A stretch of 64,000 bases of DNA from positions 682,001 to 746,000 of the forward strand of contig CAVXUB010000002.1 in the NCBI GenBank assembly GCA_963764805.1. Direction: 5' to 3'. Source of the stretch: CAVXUB01 sp963764805 (GTDB lineage: Bacteria; Actinomycetota; Acidimicrobiia; Acidimicrobiales; Bog-793). Under the pieces are notes generated by a model. It saw only the letters and a program-made list of their open reading frames with translations, did not search any database and had not been told where the DNA came from. Positions 35,475-44,972 of this stretch are shown piece after piece; the stretch's first letter is position 1; each line of letters begins with the position of its first letter. The translations under genes and the position numbers were made by a program.

Positions 35475-36122
35475 GGCTCCCCCCGCCGGTCGCCTCTGCT
35501 TGCGCAGCCCGAGCTCTTCCAGCCAGGCCGGCGAATGGCGTTCGGCCCAGCTCTCGCCGATCCATCCGGTGACCATGCTGCGGAGCGCCTGCGGGTGTGT
35601 GAGCGCCATCACCACATGGGCGGCGATCAGCGCCGTGAGGGCGACTGCGAAGACGTCATGTACGAACGTGGCGCCGGTGCGTATCGAATCGGGGAAGTAC
35701 CTCGCCCACTTCAGCACGAGCCCGGTGAGGAACAGGACGGTCAGCGAGGCGCCCACGACCACCGCGTTCAGCTTCTGGCCGGGGTTGAACTTCCCGAGAC
35801 GCACCGAGAAGCTCGTCGTGAACGTGCTGAGCCAGCGCTTGTCGTCGGCCGAGAAGCGGTTGAACCGACGAAGGTCTGCCCGCAGCCCCCTCCCCCACCG
35901 TCCGGCCACCGCCAGCAACAGCGGCGCGAAGACGACGATCCCGACCCAGGTGTGCAGAGGTTGGACGAGACTCCGTCCGCCGAGGCCGCGGGCAAAGGCG
36001 GGAACGTAGAGCACTGCCCCGGTGGCGATCAGGACTCCGACGAGGGCGGCGGTGAACCAGTGCGCAGCACGCTCCACCCCGTCGAACCTGCGGACCCGAC
36101 CTCTCGCCCCCGACGTGGGCAA
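35295..36122 (-). CDS. Cytochrome b561-type membrane subunit
   Basis: Multi-helix di-haem cytochrome b561/formate-dehydrogenase-gamma-like protein: RRFDGVERAAHWFTAALVG (His ligand), QPLHTWVGIVVFAPLLLA, FLTGLVLKWARYFP, HDVFAVALTALIAAHVVMAL. It would pass electrons between the quinone pool and the upstream molybdopterin enzyme. The TTG at 36122 lies four bases after that gene's stop. The C-terminal 75 residues are low-complexity Gly/Ala/Pro and overlap the 3' end of the oxygenase gene. Confidence 0.75.
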   Translation of the reverse strand: MPTSGARGRVRRFDGVERAAHWFTAALVGVLIATGAVLYVPAFARGLGGRSLVQPLHTWVGIVVFAPLLLAVAGRWGRGLRADLRRFNRFSADDKRWLSTFTTSFSVRLGKFNPGQKLNAVVVGASLTVLFLTGLVLKWARYFPDSIRTGATFVHDVFAVALTALIAAHVVMALTHPQALRSMVTGWIGESWAERHSPAWLEELGLRKQRRPAGGASGGGGAPLGENRHRRTSAVDAAEPAPSAGDPERPAVVSVATAWKPVGEPGQGATAGEGA

Positions 36123-36126
36123 AGGC

Positions 36127-36879
36127 CTACTTCCCGTCGACGGGGGGATTGGTCTCGCCATTCGACTCGCCGATCCAGGCGTCGATGTCGTACCCCTGCT
36201 GCTCCCAGAAGCCGGGGACAGGCTCGGCGACGACCTTGATCGACCGCAGCCACTTGCACGACTTGTAGCCGTACATCGGGGCCACGTAGAGGCGGACCGG
36301 TCCCCCGTGCTCGGTCGTGATCGACGCACCGAGCATCTCGTAGGCGACGATGACGTCGTAGCGGTTGGCCTGATCGAGCGTGAGGCTCTCGCTGTAGGCG
36401 CCGTCGAAGCTGTAGAACTCGACCGCCTTGGCGGCGCTCGTCGGTTCGGCCCGTGCGATCAGGTCGGCCAGGCGGACGCCGATCCACGGCACGTCGGGGA
36501 CACGCCATCCGGTGACGCACTGGAAGTCCTTCACCAGCCGGGTCGCCGGCATCGACTTCAAGTCGTTGAGCGTGAGCGACATCGGCCGCCGCACGAGACC
36601 GCCGACCTCCAGCCGGTACTGCGAGTCCGACTCGAACGGGTAGCCGTCGGTGACGGTATAGATGCGAAACCGGTTGGCGCCCGGGATGAGTGCTGCGATC
36701 CCGTTCCCAGCCGCATGCACGATCGGCGACACGACCCGTCCGACGGCGGCCTGACCTCGAGCCCCGGCCGCGACGCCGGCGGCACCGAGCCCGAGGACGC
36801 CGAGGAACACCCGGCGCCCGATCGGCGAGCCCTCCGGGATCTCCCCGTCTCCAAGTCCTTGTCGGCTGTTGCGCATCAT
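36127..36879 (-). CDS. Tat-exported molybdopterin oxidoreductase (SUOX/YedY-like)
   Basis: A 250-aa oxidoreductase with the sulfite-oxidase/YedY fold. The N-terminus has a twin-arginine-like signal (GRRVFLGVLGLGAAGVAAG). The molybdenum ligand Cys is in KDFQCVTGWRVPDVPWIGV, followed by EHGGPVRLYVAPMYGYKSCK and the C-terminal region. It should act outside the membrane; the substrate may be sulfoxides or another oxidised species, but sequence alone cannot decide. Operonic with the cytochrome b561 gene. Confidence 0.85.
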   Translation of the reverse strand: MMRNSRQGLGDGEIPEGSPIGRRVFLGVLGLGAAGVAAGARGQAAVGRVVSPIVHAAGNGIAALIPGANRFRIYTVTDGYPFESDSQYRLEVGGLVRRPMSLTLNDLKSMPATRLVKDFQCVTGWRVPDVPWIGVRLADLIARAEPTSAAKAVEFYSFDGAYSESLTLDQANRYDVIVAYEMLGASITTEHGGPVRLYVAPMYGYKSCKWLRSIKVVAEPVPGFWEQQGYDIDAWIGESNGETNPPVDGK

Positions 36880-37013
36880 CTCTCGCTCTGCCTCACAAAG
36901 GGTACGGCATCGGGCACCGGAGGGATCTCCACCTCAAAGTCTCGACATGGCTGCGCCCGTTACAGGCCGATCCGGCAAGGTTCCGTACGGGCCCCTTCGC
37001 CTAGGGTTGCCAG

Positions 37014-37919
37014 GTGGTCGATCAGCACCCGGTGCGGGCGGGACCTGCTGTCAGCATCGTGATCGTCACGCTCGACGAGGGCGACTACCTGCGGCAGACC
37101 GTCGAGGCGATGTGGCGGACGACGCCACCTGGGACCGAGATAGTGGTGGTGGACGACGGGTCCACGGACGGCAGCCTTGACTTCCTCGAAGACCATCCCG
37201 AGGTGGTGATCGCCAGGTCCGACCGGCGGATGGGCATCGCAGTCGGCCGCAACTTCGGAGCACGCCGGTCCGCCGGAGAGGTGATCGTCTTCAGCGACGC
37301 CCACGTCGTGCCATCCGAGGGTTGGTTGCAGCCCCTGGTCGACACGCTCGCGGACCCTGCGGTCGGCGAGGTTACGACGGCGATCGGGCACCTTGCACCG
37401 GGCGTCTCGAGCCTCGGCTACGGGTTCACCTGGGGCGAGCTCTCGCTGCGGATGAAGTGGCTCAACGTGACCAGTGCCGTACCGATCGACGTGCCGTTCA
37501 TCTGCGGCTGCTTCCTGGCGATGAGACGGGACGTATTCGAAGAGGTGGGAGGTTTCGACGAAGGCATGTACCGCTGGGGTTCCGAGGATGCCGAGCTGTC
37601 GCTCAGGCTGTGGATGCTCGGGTACAAGTGCCAGTGCGTTTCCTCCGTGAGCGCCAGGCACCTGTTCCGAGAGGCCTTCCCTTATGCCGTCGACCAGAGC
37701 GGGATCCTCTCCAACACGCTCCGCCTGGCGGTCGTGCACCTCGACGAGCCGGCGATCGACAGGGTCGTCCGCCACCACTCGCGACGCCCCGCCTTCCCTC
37801 GTGCCTGGGCGACGCTGGTAGAGGGAGACGCATGGCAGCGGCGGGACGAGATGGACCGTCGCCGTCGGCGCACCGCCCGCTGGTTCATCCGCCACTTCGG
37901 CATCGATGTCCTCGCCTGA
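37014..37919 (+). CDS. GT27-like family 2 glycosyltransferase
   Basis: A 301-aa GT-A glycosyltransferase. SIVIVTLDEGDYLRQTVEAM and VVVDDGSTDGSL are general GT2 features. RMGIAVGRNFGARRSAGEVI followed by FSDAHVVPSEGWLQPLVDTL carries a D-x-H motif and the GWLxPL segment of polypeptide GalNAc-transferases. YRWGSEDAELSLRLWMLGYK then CVSSVSARHLFRE follows their WGGENxEISFRxW...C...HxFR pattern. I infer transfer of a sugar (perhaps HexNAc) to Ser/Thr of a protein. No membrane segment is visible. Its end overlaps the next gene by 14 bases. Confidence 0.75.
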   Translation: MVDQHPVRAGPAVSIVIVTLDEGDYLRQTVEAMWRTTPPGTEIVVVDDGSTDGSLDFLEDHPEVVIARSDRRMGIAVGRNFGARRSAGEVIVFSDAHVVPSEGWLQPLVDTLADPAVGEVTTAIGHLAPGVSSLGYGFTWGELSLRMKWLNVTSAVPIDVPFICGCFLAMRRDVFEEVGGFDEGMYRWGSEDAELSLRLWMLGYKCQCVSSVSARHLFREAFPYAVDQSGILSNTLRLAVVHLDEPAIDRVVRHHSRRPAFPRAWATLVEGDAWQRRDEMDRRRRRTARWFIRHFGIDVLA

Positions 37920-40479
37920 GCCGCATCGCCCCGGTCGTGCCCCCGAGGGCGTCCTGGTGCTCGGGATGCATCGCAGCGGCACCTCGGCAGCCACGCGGCT
38001 CGTCAGCTCGCTCGGACCGGCGCTCTGCGTGGAAGCAGACCTGCTGACCCATCCGGGGGCGAACCCGAAGGGCCATTTCGAGAGCATCTCGATGGTCGAC
38101 CTCAACGACAGGCTGCTCGCCGAGATGGGACGCGCCTGGTGGTGCCCGCCGCCGAACGGCAGCCGCCACCGGAACGCCCTCGCAAGGGTTGCAACTCCGC
38201 CCGCCGAGATGAGGCGACTCTTCTACGAGGTCCACGTGAAGCGGCCGTGGGTGTGGAAGGACCCGCGGACATGCGTCACCCTCCCGTTGTGGCGAGAAGC
38301 GCTGGCCGAACCGGTCGCGATAGCCCTCGTCCGCAGCCCCGTCGACGTCGCCCGCTCGCTCCACTCGCGTAACCGCCTCAGCCCGCAATTGGGCGTGGCG
38401 ATCTGGGAGCGGCAGAACCGCATCCTGCTGGAGGCTGCGGCGGGCATGCGGTTGCTCGTCACGCGCTGACGACGACATGGTCGACGACCCCGTCTCCTGG
38501 ACGGAGGCAACCCATTCCTTCCTCGTTCGGTGCGGGGTACCAGACCTGGTGGCACCGGACAAGTCGCTGGTGGAGGACTTCGTATCGGCCGAGCTGCGGC
38601 ACAGCCGGGCAGGGCGGGTGGAAGCGCTCTCGGACTACCCAAGCGCTGCGATGGTGCTGGAGGCGATGGAGGCGGCGTGCGGGCCCTGGGATTCGTTCGA
38701 GACCCCGAGCCTGCCCCCCGAGCCGGCATGGGTGGAGGCAGAGCTCGTCGCCATCGGCGCCTGGCAGCAGGCGCCGCTCCCCCAGCCGCCCGCACGAGGT
38801 CTCTCGGTCGTCGTCCTGTCTCTCGGCAACCCACCCGGGGGGGCCGTCCACCACCTCTCACAACAGCTCGTGCCCTTCGCAGAAGGGATTGTCGTCACCG
38901 ACCACGAAGACTCGACCGACGAGGAGCACCCCTCGAGCGTCAAGATCGTCAAGGTCCCAGCCGGTACTGGCGAGGGTGCTGCCCGCAATGCCGCCGTGGC
39001 GGCATCGAGCGCCCCGATCGTCGAGTTCCGCGCCGCCGGAGCGACCGTCTCCGACGAGTGGCTGCCGCAGATGCGCAAGGCGCTCGGCGCCGGATACGCG
39101 GCGGTGTCCCCGGCCGTGGTCGGCGAGAGTGGGACCGGTGGCGGGTACGGGCTCACCTGGGCGAACCATCTGCTGCGCCTCAAGTGGCGGGGCAAGCCGG
39201 ACGATCGGCTCGGGTGGGTTCCGGTGCTCTCGGCGCAGTGTTTCGCCGTGTCGAGGAGCGAGCTCGAGGAGGTAGGGGGCTTCGACGAGCAGGATCGGCC
39301 ACTACGGAGCCGACGTTCACGAGCTCTCGATCCGGCTCTGGCGCCATGGGAAGAGAGCTGCGGTCTCCTCCGTCGCCTCGGCCCGCGTCCCGGACGCCAG
39401 CCTCAGCTTCGGCGGCATCACCGCCATCGACTGGGAGCATTACGTGCACGACCTCGTGCGCATCACGACGCTGCACTTCTCCGAGCAGCGACTGGCGGCA
39501 TTGCTCGAAAGCCTCCGCAGCAGACCGGAGATGTCTGCTGCCACAGCGCGGGTGCTGGCATCGGATGCCACCGGTGTGAGGTCAGCCATGGACCTCGAGT
39601 GGCCGGCGACCGGCGAGGACCTCTTCGATCAGGCTCGGGTGGTCGGCGATCGGTATGCCGTCGAGCCGAGCGCCCGCCGGCAGCCGGCCGTCAGCCACCC
39701 TCGGTCGGCCGGGGGGACGGCCGCCGTGTCGCTCGTCGTCGCCGGGAAGCCGTCGCTCGCGCCGCTCGCAGGTCTGGCAGAGGCGGTCAGCCAGTCGTGG
39801 GAGGTCGTCGCCGCCTTTGACTGGTCCGAGGGTGCGGAGGCGGCCGGCGGTGACACCCTCGTCTTCGTCGAGGGGGCGGTCCTCCAGCAGATGCCAGCGG
39901 GACGGCTGGCGGCGGTCGCCGAGCGGCTGGTGGAGGCGGCTCGACGGGAAGCTCGAGGGGAAGCGGCAGTTGTCGGCGCGCCCGTGCTGCCGTTCGGCCT
40001 CTGCGGCCGGCCGAGCATGGGTCTCGCCCCGGCGGGCGGCGCCCTTCGTGACCCGTTCGACCTCCGCTGGCTGCCGGTCGGCGAAGGCGGCGAGGCGGTC
40101 GCACTGGCGGCCGGCGCGCTCGCGATGCAGAGGTCCGTCTACGACCGCCTCGGAGGTTTCGACGGCTCGCTCGGCTGGGCTGGCGCGGCGCGGCTGGCAG
40201 GTGGTCGAGCTGTGCCTGCGGGCCAAGGGCAGCGGGATTGCCGTCAGAACCGCCGAGGCGTGCGAACCGGTCCCCGTCGGGTCGATGTTCGGCAGAGGCG
40301 GAGCCGCCTGGGAGGACATCCTCTACGGGTCCCTGCGGATCGCCACGGTTCATCTGCCGGCCGCCGAGCTTGCGGGATTCGTCGAGCGCCTGCTGCCGGT
40401 TCGGTGCTTTCCGGGCGCCATCAGCAGGGTCGCAACGGGAGACGCGCCCAGGCGTCGCTCGTCCCGGTCCTCTGCCTGA
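37906..40479 (+). CDS. Sulfotransferase fused to two degenerate GT2 domains (three frameshifts)
   Basis: One gene of about 857 codons after correction. Residues 1-260 are a sulfotransferase: PAPS loop LVLGMHRSGTSAATRLVSS and 3'-phosphate site ALVRSPVDVARSLHSRN. Next comes a GT2-like domain (LSVVVLSLGNPPGG, GEGAARNAAVAASSAPIVEF, WVPVLSAQCFAVSRSELEEV, GADVHELSIRLWRHGKRAAV) in which the D-x-H is replaced (RAAGATVSDEWLPQM). A third, weaker GT-like domain has FVEGAVLQQM instead and ends WQVVELCLRAKG, SMFGRGGAAWEDILYGS. Extra bases near 38466, 39293 and 40190 shift the frame by one each time. The GT domains may bind rather than transfer sugar, presenting a glycan or peptide to the sulfotransferase. 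Confidence 0.7.
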
Positions 40480-40486
40480 CCTGGCC

Positions 40487-40756
40487 TCAGGCCCTCGGCC
40501 GCCGTCCGATCATCACTCCGGCGGTCACCGGCGGGATCCCGGAGACGTCGACGGGCAACACGATGCACAGCATGTCCGGCCGCTCCTGCACCACCTGCAC
40601 CTCCAGCCTGGCGGGCAACTCGACGCCGAGCACCTCTTCCAGAGCCGACTTCGGGTCTGCGAGCAGCCGGGCCTTGTAGGCCGGGTCGGACCACGCCCGC
40701 CGCACCACCCGTTCTTCGATGTTGAGGCGCTGCGTGGGGACGCTACCGTAAGGCAC
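40487..40756 (-). CDS. NHLP-type leader-like peptide (possible RiPP precursor)
   Basis: An 89-aa protein matching the nitrile-hydratase-like leader peptide pattern: VVRRAWSDPAYKARLLADPK, SALEEVLGVELPARLEVQVV, QERPDMLCIVLPVD. In known systems this domain is the leader of proteusin/TOMM precursors and is followed by a core. Here the tail after VLPVD is only about 20 residues (SGIPPVTAGVMIGRRPRA), so it may be a precursor with a short core or a stand-alone NHase-alpha-like domain. No RiPP maturase (radical SAM, LanM, YcaO) is visible nearby. It is divergent from the dynamin genes by 23 bases. Start GTG, no clear ribosome binding site. Confidence 0.55.
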   Translation of the reverse strand: MPYGSVPTQRLNIEERVVRRAWSDPAYKARLLADPKSALEEVLGVELPARLEVQVVQERPDMLCIVLPVDVSGIPPVTAGVMIGRRPRA

Positions 40757-40779
40757 CGGGAGGAAGGGTAACCACCGCG

Positions 40780-42257
40780 ATGCCGGCCAGCAACATGATC
40801 GAGAGAGTGTCCGAGCTCATCGAGACGGGGGTGGCTGTTGCCCCCGACCCGGTCAAGGCCGAGTTCGAGATAGCTCCTCAAGAGGCTGCGCGAGCCGGTC
40901 CGGGTGGCGGTCGTCGGGCGGGTCAATGCCGGCAAGTCGACGATGGTCAACGCCCTCCTCGGTCAGCGGGTGGCGCCGACCGACGTGAGCGAGTGCACGC
41001 GGCTCGTCACCTGGTTCCGCTACGGGCATCCGCAACGGGTTGACGTCGAGCTGATGGACGGGACCGTCGTCGAGACGCAGCTGACACCGGCCGGCACGCT
41101 CCCCGAGCAGCTCGAGGTTCCCGTCGAGAAGGTGCGGGCGCTCCATTGCTTCCTGGCGAACGAGACGCTGCAGTGGGTCACCCTGATCGACACCCCCGGC
41201 ATCGGTTCGGTGCACGGTCAGTTCAGCTCCGCCACCGAGACGCTTCTCAGCAACGAGTCCAACTCGGCCGACGCCACGCAGCGGGCCGATGCAGTCGTGT
41301 TCCTCTTCAACCAGGTGATGATGGAGGACGAGCTGGAGGCACTCCACCTGTTCCGGGCGGGATCCGAGATGGAGGCGAGCCAGACGGCGGCGAACGCGGT
41401 GGGCGTGCTTTCGAAGGCCGACCAGCTGGGCGACGGCGCGCCAGGATCCGTGGGGAGTGGCGCTGGAGCTGGCCGACCGGTACGCGGCGAAGTTCCGCGA
41501 CGAGGTGGCGACTGTCGTACCGGTGATCGGGCTGGTGGCCGAGACTGCAGAGACGGCGTCGCTGAAAGAGAGCGACGTCCAGTACCTGGAGGGCCTGGCC
41601 GGCATGGAGGAGAAGGCCTTCAGGCGCCTCCTCTGGTCGGCGGACCGCTTCGTCACCGCCGAGGCGCCCGTCGCCGGGTCCGACCGAGAGCGTCTCCTGG
41701 CGATGCTCGACCTGTACGGGGTCGGCCGGGCGGTGGCGTTCATCCGCGGCGGGACGCTCGGAGCCGGTTCGCTGCGCAAGGAGCTCTCGGCGATGTCCGG
41801 CATCGCCGAGGTGAAGCGGACGCTGGCCAAGTACTTCCGCGACCAGGACCACGTGTTGAAGGTGCGCTCGGTGCTGGAGCTCCTCCGGCGGATCTCGTTC
41901 AGCGCCGAGGCCGAGGCGTCATCGGCGATGGCACGGTTTCGGGCGGACGTGGAGGCATTGCGGCTCGACCCCAGCATGCATCCGGTGGCCGAGCTGGAGG
42001 CGATGCACGACTGCCTGATGGGCCGCGTACGCCTCGACCCGGAGACACTCGAGGAGCTCAACCGCCTCTTCTCGCCGGGACCGGCGGCCCGCAAGCTCGG
42101 CGCCGCCAACGATTCAAAGGAAGAGCTGAGCCGCGCCGCTCAGGACGGGATGTCACGGTGGCGGACGTTCATGGTCAGTGAGGCCGACCCAGCCCAGGCC
42201 AAGGTGGCCCGCACGGTGCTGCGGTCGTACCAGATCCTCTACAGGAGCGTGCAATGA
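40780..42257 (+). CDS. Dynamin-like GTPase, first of a pair (two frameshifts)
   Basis: Bacterial dynamin-like protein of about 491 aa. The P-loop is AVVGRVNAGKSTMVNALLGQ, switch region VSECTRLVTWFRYG, G3 LIDTPGIGSVHG, G4-like LSKADQLGDG; the rest is helical (stalk-like). Extra bases near 40873 (before LKRLREPVRVAVVGR) and near 41440 (before QDPWGVALELADRY) split it into three frames. The start is ATG 40780 with AGGAAGG upstream. It overlaps the second GTPase gene by four bases (ATGA). Paired bacterial dynamins (DynA/B, LeoA-type, IniA/C) remodel membranes or export vesicles. Confidence 0.8.
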
Positions 42258-44143
42258 CGAGCCCGAACATCGCCGAGCTGGTCACGCGGGCTGCCGATTT
42301 CGTCCGCTCGGAGGGGCGTGACGGCGCCGCCGACACACTCGTGGCCAAGCGCGACGCCCCCGGCCGCCCACGGCCGGTGATCCTCGTCGCCGGTGAGGAC
42401 AAGCGGGGAAAGAGCTCGCTCGTCAACGCCTTGCTGGAGAAGCCGGACCTCTCGCCCGTCGGGGTGGAGGTGGTGACCGGATCGCCGATCTCGTTCTTCT
42501 ACGCCGATCCCCCGACCGCGGCGATCGTCCGCTATGGGGAGACTTCCCGGGTACCCGTCGATTTCGAGGAAGGGCGGAACCTGGCGACGGTCGAGGGCAA
42601 CCCCCAGAACCAGGCCAACATCCGGGCGGTCCAGCTCGGCACTCCCGCCCCGATACTGCAGCGCGTGATGATCGTCGACACGCCGGGCGTAGGGGGCCTG
42701 TCGTCCGGCCATGCCGAGCTGACCCTGCAGTCGATGCAGTTCGCCGACGCGCTGATGTTCGTGCTCGAGTCGGGGGCGCAGATCCGCGCCGCCGAGCTCG
42801 AGTTCCTCCGGCGGGCCTCTGCTCGCATCGACACCGTCGTCTTCGCGCTCACCAAGATCGACCTGCACCGGGGATGGCGCAACATCATGGAGGACAACCG
42901 GCGCATCCTGCGAGAGCAGGCGCCGCGCTTTGCGGACTGCCCGATGGTCCCGGTCAGCGCGCTGCTCGCGAACCGGGCCCTGGCGAGCGAGGACGAGGAC
43001 GATCGTCGCGAGCTGCTCGAGGAGTCCGGCATCCCTGCCCTGCAAGAGGCGATCTCCGACTTCGTCGTCGAGCGCGCCGGCGTGCTCAACGATGCCAACC
43101 TCCTGCGCGAGACGCTCGGGCCGCTGGCGGTCGCCGAGCGGGCGCTCTCCGAGCAGCTGTCGGCGCTGGAGTCAGGCGGCGAGACCAGGGCCACGTTGGA
43201 ACAGGAACAGGCGCGCCTGCAAAAGCTCGGCCAGGACAAGGCAGAGTGGCCCCGTCAGTTCGACTCGGAGATCCGCAAGCTGACGCTGAGACGCTCCGAG
43301 GACGTCGCCCGCGGCATCACCGACATCAGGCGCAAGTACGACGAGCGCCTGAAGAAGGCGACCAAGAAAGACGAAGAGAGCCTGCCCGGAGAGGTCGTCG
43401 CCGATCTCACTGCCCTGGCGAGTCGCCTCAACGAGGACGCTGCGGCCACCCTCGTGGCGATGGTCGAGAAGGTCATCGACGACATCGATTCGGCGAGCGA
43501 CCTGAAGGAGTCGATCGCCCACGTGACCGCCAACCGCCTCGGAGAGGACCTGTCGGGGATCAACATGGGCACGCACACGCTGAACGGCTACGACAAGCTG
43601 TCGGTGCTGTCCAGCTTCTCGTCGGGTAGATCTCTCAGCTCCCTGCTGACCGGTAGCAGCCTCGGCATCGGTGCGGGGATCGTGGCACCGCCGGTCGGGA
43701 TCGCGATCGGCATCGGCCTCGGCGCCCTCTATGCGTTCCAGGCCTTCAAGGGCAAGGCCCGGGCGGCATTCACTTCGGAGTTCCGCTCCTGGCTGTCCGA
43801 GCAGTGCAACGAGACGCAGGTCACCGTCAACACCACCTTCCAGCGGGAGCTGATCGACCTGCAGGAGGAGATGCGCACCGCAGTCCGGGACGCGCTCGCC
43901 GAACGTGAGAAGCAGCTGAGCGAGTCGCTGGAGGTGACCAAGCGGCTCTTGGAGGAGGAGGGGTCGAAGCGTGAAGCGGCCCAGGAGCAGCTCGTTCAGC
44001 GGCGAAACAACGGCCGCCAGATACAACAGGAGATCTCAGCGTTGCTCACGGAGCTGCGCTCGAACGACGGTGGCGAGCCGCAGCCGCGTCCCGTTGCCGG
44101 CGCGCCGGTCGAGCCGTCGCCCGTGGCGGTGGCTCCCGCCTAG
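42254..44143 (+). CDS. Dynamin-like GTPase, second of a pair
   Basis: A 629-aa dynamin-like protein. The P-loop is ILVAGEDKRGKSSLVNALLE, G3 MIVDTPGVGGLSSGHAEL, G4 VVFALTKIDLHRGW. Long coiled-coil segments follow (EQEQARLQKLGQDKAEW, DLQEEMRTAVRDALAEREKQ), with a Gly-rich hydrophobic hairpin at about 470-495 (LGIGAGIVAPPVGIAIGIGL) that probably inserts in the membrane as the paddle. The tail is Pro-rich. It should form a heteromer with the preceding GTPase and act in membrane fusion, fission or release, possibly for the neighbouring secreted proteins. Confidence 0.88.
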   Translation: MTSPNIAELVTRAADFVRSEGRDGAADTLVAKRDAPGRPRPVILVAGEDKRGKSSLVNALLEKPDLSPVGVEVVTGSPISFFYADPPTAAIVRYGETSRVPVDFEEGRNLATVEGNPQNQANIRAVQLGTPAPILQRVMIVDTPGVGGLSSGHAELTLQSMQFADALMFVLESGAQIRAAELEFLRRASARIDTVVFALTKIDLHRGWRNIMEDNRRILREQAPRFADCPMVPVSALLANRALASEDEDDRRELLEESGIPALQEAISDFVVERAGVLNDANLLRETLGPLAVAERALSEQLSALESGGETRATLEQEQARLQKLGQDKAEWPRQFDSEIRKLTLRRSEDVARGITDIRRKYDERLKKATKKDEESLPGEVVADLTALASRLNEDAAATLVAMVEKVIDDIDSASDLKESIAHVTANRLGEDLSGINMGTHTLNGYDKLSVLSSFSSGRSLSSLLTGSSLGIGAGIVAPPVGIAIGIGLGALYAFQAFKGKARAAFTSEFRSWLSEQCNETQVTVNTTFQRELIDLQEEMRTAVRDALAEREKQLSESLEVTKRLLEEEGSKREAAQEQLVQRRNNGRQIQQEISALLTELRSNDGGEPQPRPVAGAPVEPSPVAVAPA

Positions 44144-44156
44144 CGGCGAGCGCCTC

Positions 44157-44960
44157 TCAGGCTCTACCTCCGGCTGACTGCCGCTGCCAGTAAGCCTGGA
44201 TCGTCGCCAAGTCCTCCGGCCGCATCCGGCCGTCCCACACCAGGCCGTACTGCATCCGCACGTACGCTCGTCTGCCCTCGATCCCCGTGTACGGGAAGTC
44301 CTCGTTTCCCCGCTGGAGCGTGAGAGTCTCGTCGCCAGGAGCGATCCACTGCAGCTTGCCGGTGTCGAGCCAGGGCCCCAGCTCGAAGTCGACCCGTTCC
44401 TGATCCTCGAAACTGTGGTCCCAGCCCCAACGACCATCCGCGCCCGTGTACCAGAACCGGTTCGAGCCCCATTCGTTCAATCTCGGGATCTCCGGAGGAG
44501 GCGGCGCGCTGTCGAAATAGGCGACGGCATAGCCGTCGTGCTCGCCGACGCGGACGTGGTTGATGACAGCAACGGCTTCGGGCCGTTCGAGCAGGCTCGG
44601 CACGACGAACGGAACTTCCGGGCCGGGCAGCACGACGAACGGCGTCCAGCTCGGGGCGGCGTTGAGGTGCAGTGCGCCGACGATCGAGAAGCAGGTCTCG
44701 TTGTACGGCACCCAGTCCCGGACCGAGTTCTCGTAGTTCCACCAGGGACCATCGGTGTCGAAGACGTCCATCGTCAAGCTCTGGACGGCGCTCGTGTACG
44801 GGCAGCGGGCGATGGGCACTACCGGGAGGCCGGCCTTGTACTCCGCCTCCAGCTCCGCAGCCCGTTGGCGTGAACCCGGATCACGAGTGTCCTCCAGGAG
44901 CGGCAGGTACTCGTCGACCAACTGCCGGTGCCGGCCCGCCGTCATCATGGCGTCGCTCAT
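44157..44960 (-). CDS. Unknown acidic protein downstream of the giant repeat protein
   Basis: A 267-aa acidic soluble protein rich in Trp/Tyr (DTDGPWWNYENSVRDWVPYN, NRFWYTGADGRWGWDHSFED). No signal peptide or membrane helix. I do not recognise a family. It starts 12 bases after the giant Gly-X-Pro-Ser protein's stop, on the same strand. If that protein carries a toxin domain, this is the position of an immunity protein. Otherwise it may be a chaperone or accessory factor. Confidence 0.6.
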   Translation of the reverse strand: MSDAMMTAGRHRQLVDEYLPLLEDTRDPGSRQRAAELEAEYKAGLPVVPIARCPYTSAVQSLTMDVFDTDGPWWNYENSVRDWVPYNETCFSIVGALHLNAAPSWTPFVVLPGPEVPFVVPSLLERPEAVAVINHVRVGEHDGYAVAYFDSAPPPPEIPRLNEWGSNRFWYTGADGRWGWDHSFEDQERVDFELGPWLDTGKLQWIAPGDETLTLQRGNEDFPYTGIEGRRAYVRMQYGLVWDGRMRPEDLATIQAYWQRQSAGGRA

Positions 44961-44972
44961 ACCTCTCCTTGA

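Noticed and set aside
35474..36009. Long plus-strand frame opposite the cytochrome b561 gene
   Set aside because: It is a shadow frame; the minus strand shows clear transmembrane helices and haem histidines.
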